Below are positions 48,528 through 59,644 of a stretch of DNA of 64,000 bases, piece after piece (within the stretch, counting starts at the first letter, position 1; each line of letters begins with the position of its first letter). Below the pieces are notes generated by a model. It searched no databases. It saw only the letters and a program-made list of their open reading frames with translations, and was not told where the DNA came from. Source of the DNA: Symsagittifera roscoffensis (Eukaryota; Xenacoelomorpha; Acoela; Convolutidae); assembly GCF_963678635.1 (NCBI RefSeq), contig NC_087064.1, forward strand, positions 75,730,213-75,794,212. Reading direction: 5' to 3'. A program made the translations under genes and the position numbers.

Positions 48528-49400
48528 GACAGTTATCGTAATCTGAGACAGTACTTTATGCAGAAGGAGAGAATATTATATCTGAACTAGGACGGGATCG
48601 TGGCTTGTAAGAGAAGAGAGGAGGACAAAGTCCTGTACAAATATGATGCGATAGTGTTGCCGCAAATCTTTCAGACAGAACTTTTATTCAGGTCGCATGA
48701 TCAAATTGGCCACCAGGGGATTGATTAAGTATACCAGAGGATCCGGAATGGCTTTGAATGGCCCGGGATGAAGAAGGCATGTGAAAAGTGGGTAACAGCA
48801 TGTCTGTCATGTCAACAAGTGAAGGATCCGAGGAAATTGCGATTTCCATTGCAATCGATTAGGTCATCTGAATTCATAGAGGTGGCACAGATTGACCACC
48901 AGAAGATATTTATGACAGACAGTGGCTACAATCAGGTCCTGTTGATGATCGATCACTTCACGAAATATGCATAGGCCGTGCCATGCATAACTGCCTCAGC
49001 AGAAGAGGCATGCAATCATCTAATCATTACGTGGATAGCGAGGCACGGATATCCAATGACGTTTCAATCGGACATTGGAGCAGCCGTCGTAGGAGAACTT
49101 ACTAAAGAGCTCATGAGACGTTTTCAAGTGGCTCAAGCTCATTCTACGACGCATCATCCCCAGACAAACGGCTTAGTGGAGGCAAAATTGGACTCTGGTG
49201 TCGTTTTTGAGGATGTATTGTTCCAGATACATGACTGATTGGGACAGATACCTTCCACACGTGATGGCGGCTTATAACAGCACTCAACACTCCACCACGG
49301 GAATTAGTCCAGACATGATGTTGACTGGAGACGCGAGGTCATTGAAAAAGGCACCAGGGAAAAGAATGATGCGAGTCAAGCCCTAGAAGAAGGAACAAGT
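48528..49400 (+). pseudogene. Integrase (unit 6), broken
   Basis: Leader DSYRNLRQ follows the LTR-like block; a TAG near 48588 is private to this copy. The zinc-binding HHCC domain is recognisable (SHDQIGHQG, later TACLSCQQ), with TAA after GHQGID. The core has the first Asp in QIDHQK, a second in FQSDIG and Glu in TNGLVE, so the DDE triad is visible, but a TAG after HFTKY splits it. After the Glu the frame shifts to SRYMTDWDRYLPHVMAAYNS (49198-49386). Confidence 0.85.
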
Positions 49401-49581
49401 CCACCACTGGACCTGGATCCCAACGAAACAGTTGGAGCAGAATTGGAACTAGATCTACCGTTTGCAATACAGACATGATTGCAGTACAGAGTGACGGGAC
49501 AAGAATCACGAAGAAATACAACCCTTACGGAGATGACTTCGTAGTGGACAGGATAGACCTGAAGAAGATAAACGAAGGTTA

Positions 49582-50227
49582 GTGGGTCTAGAGGAAATAA
49601 CCGCATCACAGGACACAGACTTAGTTGATGACCAAGAAGAGGAGTTAATTGATGACCGGTCTAAACCCGAGCTAGAATTTGATGACGAGCAACATCAATC
49701 GTACGAACAAGAATTGACGAACCTGCGCGTCTTGGAGTGGCTGCACCAATTGACATCAGACCCAAAGGAGACCAGTGTCACGATTCACGACGTAGACTGT
49801 GAGAGCATGAAATACATAACAAACGACAGGGATAATCCTTCCTTGGCAGCCCAGGAAGGGCAATTACTTATTCCTGCGTCCAACCTCAACTTAATATCCG
49901 GTATGCGATCGACAGGGACGTCGATGGATACTTTTGTCCGGGGATTGGGGGTAGGACTTACCCACACTGAAAAATTATTAATAAAAAAAATAAAAACAGC
50001 AAGAGAAACAGGTGACCTAGAAGCAGAATCAGGAGGGGATCCTAAGAAACCGGACATACGGAGAGTAGTAGAGTCATAATTTAAGTTGACAAATGAATAC
50101 TCAAGTAGCATAAAACTAACAAATAGCAATTTTATACTTACAAATAGGACATGTGCGATAGCGATCACAGAGGATATGAGTTTTAGGACAACGTTAGCAG
50201 GAGATTTCAAGAGAGAACGCAAAATAT
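49582..50227 (+). pseudogene. Post-integrase ORF (unit 6), unknown function
   Basis: An acidic start (DLVDDQEEELIDDRSKPELE) and then LIPASNLNLIS and TARETGDLEAE. A TAA at 50077-50079 truncates it, while the copy at 53984 has a Tyr codon there and stays open. An older relative lies at 26790. Not recognised; perhaps the integrase C-terminal extension or a separate ORF. Confidence 0.6.
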
Positions 50228-50236
50228 AGGAATTCT

Positions 50237-50551
50237 GTGGATGCAAAGACCAGGAATAGGAGGTGTAGCAACCTTGCCTCCGCTTCACAAATACCAGGAA
50301 AGAATCTATGCTTCTTGGTGACGAGGGCGACGGAGAAGCAGCATGTGGACCATGAAGACTTGTTCTTGTCCTTGACGAGACTGAGAGACTTCCTTGTGGA
50401 GAGGGAGGTGATGGAGCTCTCGCTTCCAGTATACGACCCAAATCGAGGACGACTGCATCCACGGGAGCTGTATGCACTGATACACGTTATCTTTTCTGAT
50501 ACTAACATACAAGTGAATTTACATAAGAAATGCCATTTGAGTATAAGTTGA
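50237..50551 (+). CDS. ORF with RLRDFLVEREV...PVYDPNRG, unknown function
   Basis: 104 residues, basic, without a membrane segment or known motif. The same frame occurs at 54639-54953 with few changes and, strongly diverged, at 25838. Conservation of VYDPNR at protein level suggests it was once a real product of the element. Start codon not certain. Confidence 0.5.
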   Translation: MDAKTRNRRCSNLASASQIPGKNLCFLVTRATEKQHVDHEDLFLSLTRLRDFLVEREVMELSLPVYDPNRGRLHPRELYALIHVIFSDTNIQVNLHKKCHLSIS

Positions 50552-50849
50552 TCGTAGGTTGAGTGTAGTATGTGTTATTTTGTGTGTGATATCTTATGTG
50601 TTATGTTATTAGGACCTTGGGTGTGGAAGGGTAAGTGACCACGAATGACCGAACGATAACCTAAGGAATAGATCCAAAGTTTGGACTGTCCTGTCTTAGA
50701 TCGAATTCCAAAATTTAGCAAATAACAGATTTTATTTTATTTCAAGATCAAAATTTGTTCACCTGACCGTTTTGTATTAATTTTATCACGAATCTGGAGT
50801 AATGTTGACAAATGTGGTACTCGTGACCTCTTTTCTAGATCATGGTTGA

Positions 50850-51716
50850 TCATTTAGTTTTTCATCAGATTTCAATTGCGCAAACTGATAATCAAACCGA
50901 CTCAAACGGAATGGATAATTTTGACTCGAATGAGCTGATGGACCTAGCAGAGGCTTATGTAGGACCGGTGATAGATGCAATCTATCGTCGGCTAGTGGAT
51001 TGAGACTTCGCTCCGGAGGACCCAGAGGTAGTCATGTTGCTGGTCGCCTTGATAAACATCGTAGGGCACGACAACCGTGGGAACCGCTCACGGAAGTCTT
51101 ATTGATGGCCGCATATGGACAGCAGGGAGTACTAGACCGCCCAAATATGAGGGTTATGAGGTGGATAAACGGGGCTCTCCCAGGAAGTGACTTGGCGAAC
51201 GAGCCTGGATTGGGATGTTTCAGGACCTACCAACTAGGTGAGATGCCTCTCTCGACCACGCCTAGGCCTGGACTGAGAAGGATGCATCAGGAAATGAATA
51301 GCGAGGCAGCCTCGTCTAGTTCACAACTGAGAGCGGCTGTGCCACCGAAGCGGGCGAGAGTAGAAGAAGAAGTCCAGACGAACGAGACGATGCAAGATCT
51401 AAATGAAGCGAAAAAGGAACTGGAGCGAGTGACCAAAACCTTGCTCAGTGTTGAAGAGGACAGAGACATGTGGAAGAGACTGTTCGAGGATTGCAATACG
51501 AAGCAGGGCGAGGAGATAGAACGCCTGATGCGAGAATATAAGGAGCGATCGAAGTGGCTGGTATTAACGACAGCAGTGGAAGGAACGATACCCCCTAAAG
51601 GATGTTCCTCGTTGGCAGTCCCCGATGGAGCTTCTGACGCCTCGCGAACTAAGCCAAACACTAGAGGTGCAAATTCCGACAGCAGCCGGCAGAATGAAAA
51701 TCCCGGACCCGAGTGA
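50850..51716 (+). pseudogene. Coiled-coil ORF near the 3' end (unit 6), frameshifted
   Basis: A leading piece (NFDSNELMDLAEAYVGPVID, up to a TGA near 51001) and then the frame 51000-51716 with VLLMAAYGQQGVLDRPNMRV, a Ser-rich linker and a charged coiled coil (ERVTKTLLSVEEDRDMWKRL). The two parts lie in different frames. The family is not recognised. An accessory or env-position ORF is possible, but no signal peptide or membrane helix is seen. Confidence 0.5.
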
Positions 51717-51970
51717 CACCCTGGTGATCCAGTCGTGGAGCGGACTCTGCAGAAGCTGGTAAAAACAGCTTGACGACTGGTGGCCAGATAAGACAACTAA
51801 CTGAACTCGACAGAAGGAAATGAGGCTTCAGTGGGGTAGACGGAAGGAGCAGTACCCTCCCGTGCCACGAATCTAGAGTAATAACGTTGTTATTACTGGA
51901 AGAGCGCGGAATTGGAGGCTCGGCCCACAGAGACTGTCATATGGTGAAAGACTACAGTAAACTAACTTTT

Positions 51971-52899
51971 TAGCTACTCTGATGTCCTAAACATTTGAAT
52001 TAACACGGGTATTATCTGTTATTTTAGAGTATGCGTAGCTGGAAAGAGGAAAGGTTCAATCCATCTCTAATGGATTTAAAATAGAACTGTCACCAAAAAC
52101 ATAGTAAAATAGGATATTCGAGCCTTGTTTTTTAAGATAGTCAAGTAGTCTGGGGATCCGAGACCCAGCAATGTGGTTATCTTCGCAAGTAAACGGAAGC
52201 TGATTAAAAGTCGTTTGACTGATGGCCTGAAAATGGTAACTCTTTACTTAGCCCGAAACAGGCCAGAAAATCAACTGGCTAGGTCGAGACGCTGAAAAAC
52301 GGGTAGAATTTAGGTTGGCCAGTCGTCAATAGGTGATTTTTTTACGCTCGTCACTATTTAGTATTTGGGCGAATGTTACACAGATAATGAAAAGCTAGGA
52401 GTTGAGGGAAGGTGTTCATCCAACTCCGATGGGCATGATACTTTTTATCAACTGAACAAAAAAAAATAGTTATGTAATAAATAAGTAGTAGCCCTGTTTT
52501 TAGGTGTGACCTCGTGGTCTGGGTATACTGAGACCAAGCCATGAGCTCACTGTTTTTGTATGTAACTAAGTTAATCTGAGCGTTCCGACCGAAGCCCAAA
52601 ACCGTAACGATTTTATTGAGCCGGCGTTAAAAGTACCACACAAAGAACTGGCGTTAGCAGAGACAGTTAAAAGCATGTAGAGCTGTCTTTAGTCGCTAGC
52701 CAGTCGTTTCACAACCTAGCTTTATTTTTGTACTTCCGGGCGAATGTTACAACTTCCAAATATGACTGACTGGCACATATCTTCCGATTCCACTTGCTCT
52801 CAAGACTGAGCTTCTTCTCGTGTCTGCGCGTGACGTCCGATCGCTTCAGTTGTATTTTTCCGTTCGAAATCGAAGTATATCTTCTTCCTCTTGTCACAC
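51971..52899 (+). repeat. LTR-like block 6
   Basis: It follows the 3' ORFs and so occupies the position expected of a 3' LTR. It starts TAGCTACTCTGATGTCC and has the purine tract at about 52041-52054 and both GAGACC(C/A)A motifs. It includes an internal stretch around GGCCAGTCGTCAATAGG (52318) missing from blocks 2, 4 and 5. Confidence 0.75.
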
Positions 52900-53760
52900 G
52901 ACAGTTATCGTATTCTGAGACAGTACTTTATGCAGAAGGAGGGAATATTATATCTGAACAAGGACGGGATAGTGGCTTGTAAGAGAAGAGAGGAGGACGA
53001 AGTCCTGTACAAATATGGTGCGATAGTGTTGCCGCAAATCTATCAGACAGAACTTTTATTCAGATCGCATGATCAAATTGGCCACCAGGGGATTGATTAA
53101 GTATACCAGAGGATCCGGAAACGCTTTGAATGGCCCGGGATGAAGAAGGCATGTGAAAAGTGGGTAACAGCATGTCTGTCATGTCAACAAGTGAAGGATC
53201 CGAGGAAATTGCGATTTCCATTGCAGTCGATTGAGTCATCTGAATTCATAGAGGTGGTACAGATTGACCACCAGAAGATATGTATGACAGACAGTGGCTA
53301 CAATCAGGTCCTGGTGATGATCGATCACTTCACGAAATATACATAGGCCGTGCCATGCATAACTGCCTCAGCAGAAGAGGCATGCAACCATCTAATCATT
53401 ACGTGGATAGCGAGGCACGGATATCCAATGACGTTTCAATCGGACAATGGACTAGCCTTCGTAGGAGAACTTACTAAAGAGCTCATGAGACGTTTTCAAG
53501 TGGCTCAAGCTCATTCTACGACGCATCATCCCCAGACAAACGGCTTAGTGGAGGCAAAATTGGACTCTGGTGTCAATTTTGAGGATGTATTGTTCCAGAT
53601 ACATGACTGATTGGGACAGATACCTTCCACACGTGATGGCGGCTTATAAGAGCACTCAACATTCCACCACGGGAATTAATCCAGACATGATGTTGACTGG
53701 ACACGCGAGGTGATTGAAAAAGGCACGAGGGAAAGGGAAAAGAAGGATGCGAGTCAAGCC
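52900..53760 (+). pseudogene. Integrase (unit 7), broken
   Basis: Copy of unit 6 at 4372 bp offset. The leader here is open (Lys where unit 6 has TAG). The TAA after GHQGID (53098-53100) and the TAG after HFTKY (53344-53346) are the same as in unit 6. DDE residues are in QIDHQK, FQSDNG and TNGLVE. The frame is lost after the Glu. Confidence 0.85.
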
Positions 53761-53983
53761 CTAGAAGAAGGAACAAGTCCACCACTGGACCTGGATCCCA
53801 ATGAAACAATTGGAGCAGATCCCAACAAAACAATTGGAGCAGAATTGGAACTAGATCTACCGTTTGCAATACAGACATGATTGCAATACAGAGTGACGGG
53901 ACAAGAATCACGAAGAAATACAACCCGTACGGAGATGACTTCGTAGTGGACAGGATAGACCTGAAGAAGATAAAGGAAGGTTA

Positions 53984-54631
53984 GTGGGTCTAGAGGAAAT
54001 AACCGCATCACAGGACACAGACTTAGTCGATGACCAAGACGAGGAGTTGATTGATGACCGGTCTAAACCCGAGCTAGAATTTGATGACGAGCAACATCAA
54101 TCGTACGAACAAGAATTGACGAACCTGCGCGTCTTGGAGTGGCTGCACCAATTGACATCAGACCCAAAGGAGACCAGTGTCACGATTCAGGACGTAGACT
54201 GTGAGAGCATGAAATACATAACAAACGACAGGGATAATCCTTCCTTGGCAGCCCAGGAAGGGCAATTACTCATTCCTGCGTCCAACCTCAACTTAATATC
54301 CGATATGAGATCGACAGGGACGTCGATGGATATTTTTGTCCGGGGAGTGGGGGTAGGACTTACCCACACTGAAAAATTATTAATAAAAAAATTAAAAACA
54401 GCAAGAGAAACAGGTGACCTAGAAGCAGAATCAGGAGGGGATCCTAAGAAACCGGACATACGGAGAGTAGTAGAGTCATATTTTAAGTTGACAGATGAAT
54501 ACTCAAGTAGCATAAAACTAACAGATAGCGATTTTATACTTACAAATAGGACATGTGCGATAGCGATCACAGAGGACATGAGTTTTAGGACAACGTTAGC
54601 AGGAGATTTCAAGAGAGAACACAAAATATAG
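53984..54631 (+). CDS. Post-integrase ORF (unit 7), open
   Basis: 215 residues and the least damaged copy. It continues past the unit 6 stop through VVESYFKLTDEYSSSIKLTD to TAG. Acidic N-terminal third, mixed charge afterwards, no recognised domain. Retroelement-encoded, probably no longer expressed given the broken upstream frame. Confidence 0.55.
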   Translation: MGLEEITASQDTDLVDDQDEELIDDRSKPELEFDDEQHQSYEQELTNLRVLEWLHQLTSDPKETSVTIQDVDCESMKYITNDRDNPSLAAQEGQLLIPASNLNLISDMRSTGTSMDIFVRGVGVGLTHTEKLLIKKLKTARETGDLEAESGGDPKKPDIRRVVESYFKLTDEYSSSIKLTDSDFILTNRTCAIAITEDMSFRTTLAGDFKREHKI

Positions 54632-54638
54632 GAATTCT

Positions 54639-54953
54639 GTGGATGCAAAGACCAGGAATAGGAGGTGTAGCAACCTTGCCTCCGCTTCACAAATACCAGG
54701 AAAGTATCTATGCTTCTTGGTGACGAGGGCAATGGAGAAGCAGCATGTGGACCATGAAGACTTGGTCTTGTCCTTGACGAGACTGAGAGACTTCCTTGTG
54801 GAGAGGGAGGTGATGGAGCTCTCGCTTCCAGTATACGACCCAAATCGAGGACGACTGCATCCACGGGAGCTGTATGCACTGATACACGTTATCTTTTCTG
54901 ATACTAACATACAAGTGTATTTACATAAGAAATGCCATTTGAGTATAAGCTGA
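54639..54953 (+). CDS. ORF with VYDPNR (unit 7)
   Basis: Copy of the ORF at 50237 with a handful of replacements. It follows the previous frame by 7 bp, so it may be expressed by frameshift or read-through, or be part of one protein in the ancestor. Confidence 0.5.
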   Translation: MDAKTRNRRCSNLASASQIPGKYLCFLVTRAMEKQHVDHEDLVLSLTRLRDFLVEREVMELSLPVYDPNRGRLHPRELYALIHVIFSDTNIQVYLHKKCHLSIS

Positions 54954-55259
54954 TCGTAGGTTGAGTGTAGTATGTGTTTTTTTTGTGTGTGATATCTTAT
55001 GTGTTATGTTATTAGGACCTTGGGTGTGGAAGGGTAAGTGACCACGAATGACCGAACGATAACCTAAGGAATAGATCCAAAGTTTGGACTGTCCTGTCTT
55101 AGATCGAATTCCAAAATTTAGCAATTAACAGATTTTATTTTATTTCAAGATCAAAATTTGTTCACCTGACCGTTTTGTATTAATTTTATCACGAATCTGG
55201 AGTAATGTTGACAAGTGTGATACTCGTGACCTCATTTCTAGATTATGGTTGATCATTTA

Positions 55260-56205
55260 GTTTTTCATCAGATTTCAATTGCGCAAACTGATAATCAAAC
55301 CGACTCAAAAGGAATGGATAATTTTGACTCGAATGAGCTGATGGACCTAGCAGAGGCTTATGTAGGACCGGTGATAGATGCAATCTATCGTCGGCTAGTG
55401 GATTGAGACTTCGCTCCGGAGGACCCAGAGGTAGTCATGTTGCTGGTCGCCTTGATAAACATCGTAGGGCACGACAACCGTGGGGACCGCTCACGGAAGT
55501 CTTATTGATGGCCGCATATGGACAGCAGGGAGTACTAGACCGCCCAAATATGAGGGTTATGAGGTGGATAAACGGGGCTCTCCCAGGAAGTGACTTGGCG
55601 AACGAGCCTGGATTGGGATGTTTCAGGACCTACCAACTAGGTGAGATGCCTCTCTCGACCACGCCTAGGCCTGGACTGAGAAGGATGCATCAGGAAATTA
55701 ATAGCGAGGCAGCCTCGTCTAGTTCACAACTGAGAGCGGCTGTGCCACTGAAGCGGGCGAGAGTAGAAGACGAAGTCCAGACGAACGAGACGATGCAAGA
55801 TCTAAATGAAGCGAAAAAAAATTGGAACGAGTGACCAAAACCTTGCTCAGTGTTGAAGAGGACAGAGACATGTGGAAGAGACTGTTCGAGGATTGCAATA
55901 AGAAGCAGGGCAAGGAGATTGAACGCCTGATGCGAGAATATAAGGAGCGATCGAAGCGGTTGGTATTAACGACAGCAGTGGAAGGAACGATACCCCTAAG
56001 GGATGTTCCTCGTGGGCAGTCTCCGATGGAGCTTCTGACGCCTCGCGAACTAAGCCGAACACTAGAGGTGCAAATTCCGACAGCAGCCGGCAGAATAACA
56101 ATTCCGAACCCGAGTGACACCCTGGTGATCCAGTCGTGGAGCGGACTCTGCAGAAGCTTGAAAAAGCAGCTTGACGACTGGTGGCCAGATAAGACAACTA
56201 ACTGA
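55260..56205 (+). pseudogene. Coiled-coil ORF (unit 7), broken at an A run
   Basis: Copy of 50850-51716. An A-run change at about 55814-55822 shifts the frame: the first part ends at 55834 and the coiled coil resumes in the 55822-56205 frame. The leading piece again ends in the TGA seen in unit 6. Confidence 0.5.
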
Positions 56206-56371
56206 ACTCGACAGAAGGAAAAAAGGCTTCAGTGGGTTAGACGGAAGGAGCAGTACCCTCCTGTGCCACGAACTTAGAATAATAACGTTGTTATTACTGG
56301 AAGAGCGCGGAATTGGTGGCTCGGCCCCCAGAGACTGTCATATGGTGAAAGACTACAGAAAACTATCTTTT

Positions 56372-57490
56372 TAGCTACTCTGATGTCCTAAACATTTGAA
56401 TTAACACAGATATTATTTGTTATTTTAGAGTATGCGTAGCTGGAAAGAGGAAAGGGTCAATCTATCTCTAATGGATTTAAAATAGAACTGTCACCAAAAA
56501 CATAGTAAATTAGGATATTCGAGCCTTGTTTTTTATGATAGTCATGTAGTCTGGGGATCCGAGACCCAGCATTGTGGTTATCTTCGCAAGTAAACGGAAG
56601 CTGATTAAAAGTCGTTTGACTGATGGCCTGAAAGTGGTAACTCTTTACTTAGCCCGAAACAGGCCAGAACATCAACTGGCTAGGTCAAGACGGTGAAAAA
56701 CGAGTAGAATTTAGGTAACTGATGTCGGCCAGTCGTCAATAGGTGCTTTTTCTAAATAAGAAAGCAGTAGCCCTGTTTTTAGGGGTGACCTCGTGGTCTG
56801 GGTATACTGAGACCAATCCATGAGCTCAGTGTTTTTGCATGTAACTAAGTTAATCTGAGCGTTCCGACCGAAGCCCAAAACAGTAACGATTTTATCGACC
56901 CGACGTTAAAAGTACCACACAAGGAACTGGCTTTGGCAGAGACAGTTAAAAGCATGTAGAGCTGTCTTTAGACGCTAGCCAGTCGTTTTACAACCTAGCT
57001 TTATTTTTGTACTTCCGGGCGAATGTTACAACTTCTAAATATGACTGACTGGCACAGATCTTCCGATTCCACTTGCTCTCAAGACTGAGCTTGTTATCGT
57101 GTCTGCGCGTGACGTCCGATAGCTTCAGTTGTATTTTTCCGTTCGAAATCGAATTATATCTTCTTCCTCTTGTCACACGGCCGTTTTTCATGTGAAACTC
57201 AGCTTTTCTCTCTATGACACGTCGCAATTTCAATGGCAGCCTTTTTGTCTTTCTGAAAATTATTCTGGCTCAAATCGAATTTTTGAAAAAAATAACCTCC
57301 AGAATACTTCCACCTTCCTTTTCATTACGTCTCCATCAATAAGGCCTTTAACACTGTTTACTCTTCGCGATGGAAGGCTGCGCTGTGTCATCCGGGTTAT
57401 GGAGCATCGTTTGGCTGATAGCCTAAAAGTTGTAACGCGATGGTTAGCCCTTGAACAGAACAAAAATCATTTGGCTAGATCGACACGGTA
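56372..57490 (+). repeat. LTR-like block 7, most complete 3' end
   Basis: It runs past CTTGTCACACGGCCG into sequence absent from blocks 2-6 (CTTCCTTTTCATTACG, GCCTTTAACACTG, GATGGAAGGCTGCG), so this block probably carries the natural 3' half of the LTR. The older relic at 31015 shares this part. Confidence 0.75.
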
Positions 57491-58640
57491 GGTTATTCGA
57501 GCCTTGTTTCATGATAGTCATGTAGTCTGGGGATCCGAGACCAGGCATTGTGGTTATCTTCGCAAGTAAACGGAAGCTGATTAAAAGTCGTTTGACTGAT
57601 GGCCTGAAAATGGTAACTCTTTACTTAGCCCGAAACAGGCCAGAAAATCAACTGGCTAGGTCGAGACGCTGAAAAATGGGTAGAATTTAGGTAACTGATG
57701 TCGGCCAGTCATCAATAGGTGATTTTTCTACGCTCGTCACTATGTAGTATTTGGGCGAATGTTACACAGATAACGAGAAGCTAGGAGTTGAGGGAAGGTG
57801 TTCATCCAACTCCGATGGGCATGATACTTTTTATCTACTGAACAAAAAAAAATAGTTATGTAATAAATAAGTAGTAGCCCTGTTTTTAGGTGTGACCTCG
57901 TGGTCTGGGTATACTGAGACCAAGCCATGAGCTCACTGTTTTTGCATGTAACTAAGTTAATCTGAGCGTTCCGACCGAAGCCCAAAACAGTAACGATTTT
58001 ATCGAACAGACGTTAAAAGTACCACTCAAAGAACTGGCTTTGGCAGAGACAGTTAAAAGCATGTAGAGCTGTCTCTAGACGCTAGCCAGTCGTTTTACAA
58101 CCTAGCTTTATTTTTGTACTTCCGGGCGAATGTTACAATTTCTTAATATGACTGACTGGCACAGATCTTCCGATTCCACTTGCTCTCAAGACTGAGCTTG
58201 TTATCGTGTCTGCGCGTGACGTCCGATAGCTTCAGTTGTATTTTTCCGTTCGAAATCGAAGTATATCTTCTTCCTCTTGTCACACGACCGTTTTTCATGT
58301 GTAACTCAGCTTTTCTCTCTCTATGACACGTCGCAATTTAAATGGCAGCCTTTTTGTCTTCGATCTGGCTCAAATCGAATTTTTGAAAAAAATAACCTCC
58401 AGAATACTTCCACCTTCCTTTTCATTACGTCTCCATCAATAAGGCCTTTAACACTGTTTACTCTTCGCGATGGAAGGCTGCGCTGTGTCATCCGGGATAT
58501 GGAGCATCGTTTGGCTGATAGCCTAAAAGTTGTAACGCGATGGTTAGCCCTTGAACAGAACAAAAATCAATTGGCTAGATCGACACGGTAAACAGGCATA
58601 GAATTAAGGTATCTCACAGCAGCCAGTCGTGAATAGGGAC
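57491..58640 (+). repeat. LTR-like block 8, tandem partial copy
   Basis: It repeats block 7 from ATTCGAGCCTTG onward at about 1.1 kb offset and ends near CAGCCAGTCGTGAATAGG. It contains the stretch ACGCTCGTCACTATG... that block 7 lacks. Confidence 0.75.
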
Positions 58641-58904
58641 TTCCTATTTTCTTTTGCTTTGCCAATTCTGGGCTAACGATGAGTTGAAAGTGGTTCGATC
58701 AGGATGCGGGGTACAATCAGTTGAAGGGGAAGAGACTATGATCAGTTCCCAGGAATAATTGAATTGACGAAATAAATTGCCGTCCAGAAGAAGACCACAC
58801 CCAGTGCATCCAAATAGTTTATTCTTGAGATATTTTGAGACGAATGGTCAAAATTTGAAAGGATTAACTTAGGTTCAGTTCTCAATTAATTTCAATTTAT
58901 TTGT
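58641..58904. other. No recognisable gene
   Basis: Short stretch between the retroelement complex and the SINE-like copy. No feature seen. Confidence 0.4.
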
Positions 58905-59580
58905 GTCTCCCGCACACTTGGTCGTGAGGTAACGAAAACGCCTGGGACGGCAAAGGTCCTGAGTTCGAATCCAACAGGACCTGGTTTTTTTCGAACGGGA
59001 AATATTCCGTTTCACTAAAAAGTTATTGGTTCATTATTTTTCTGCTTATGTTTTGTCGTCTTTGTTGTCATATTGTAGAATTGTTGTTTTATGGTTTTTT
59101 TTACATTGTAGTTGCTTTTGGTGTTCTGAATTACCGCTGATGTTTGTGATTTTACTAATTTTGACTTTTATGTTTTTTTTTTGCTTAAAAACTTTACTCT
59201 ACCCAAATGATTTCTGACTAATTTTATCGGCTTAGTGAAATAATTTTGAGAATGCGTTAAAATTGTAAATTCAAACCAACGTTTTCGCACATTTTTGTGA
59301 ATCTTCAGGTTTTAAAAATAATTTTGATTCATTTCATGGAAAACAAACTTTTATGCTGATCTCTGGATCTCACAAATGCTTACAATTTTGAGAGAAATTC
59401 TAGTTCAAGTTTTTTCATGAACATTTTTTCTTTCGACTCGCGATAAGTCTTTGTTCGTGCGTGTCTGTGTTTTGAGTAGGAAGGGTACTTATTAATTTTA
59501 ATTTTTGTTGATTTTTTCGGCTCAAAGGGTTTCTGCCAAGGTAGTTTTCGGCTTGGTTACCGTTTGGTAAATTAGTAGGA
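58905..59580 (+). repeat. SINE-like repeat with tRNA-like head, copy C
   Basis: Head with GAGTTCGAATCC (58961-58972) inside a hairpin AGGTCCTG...CAGGACCT, then a T run. The body is alignable with copy A. The 3' end has GGGTTTCTGCCAAGGTAG, TTTTCGGCTT and the hairpin TTACC-GTTT-GGTAA (59557-59570). The hairpin arms are the same as in copy A, while the loop differs. Confidence 0.65.
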
Positions 59581-59615
59581 AAAACAGGGATCAATGTTAA
59601 TAATCTATTCGAAAA

Positions 59616-59644
59616 CGTTTTGGGCTTTCACGCCATCATCAGTC
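59616..59644 (-). ncRNA. Degenerate hammerhead-ribozyme-like motif
   Basis: Read on the minus strand: CTGATGA (59636-59642), a short stem II (GGC...GCC) and then CAAAACG. Active hammerheads have CTGANGA, stem II and GAAAC; here one core base is changed (A for G) and stem II is weak. Such motifs are known from Penelope-like retroelements and other repeats. I infer a dead relic. Confidence 0.35.

Larger units (their letters stand above)
33419..58640 (+). mobile_element. Broken, tandemly amplified Ty3/gypsy-like LTR retrotransposon complex
   Basis: Gene order gag, zinc knuckle, protease, RT, RNase H, spacer and integrase is that of Ty3/gypsy elements. The internal region is split into seven units separated by LTR-like blocks starting CTACTCTGATGTCC at 39931, 42174, 43801, 46043, 47665, 51974 and 56375. 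Units at 40553-44421 recur at 44422-48290 (offset 3868-3869 bp). Units at 48528-52900 recur at 52900-57160 (offset 4372-4403 bp). Several nonsense mutations are common to all copies, and others are private to one. The complex cannot encode a complete polyprotein. It is visibly less AT-rich than the host DNA around it. Confidence 0.88.

Noticed and set aside
48972-48974. Stop codon reassignment or programmed read-through, because the same TAG/TAA recur in copies
   Set aside because: The host exons use TGA or end normally, the retroelement also has frameshifts and lost catalytic residues, and the stops sit at single-base changes from expected sense codons. Shared descent explains them.
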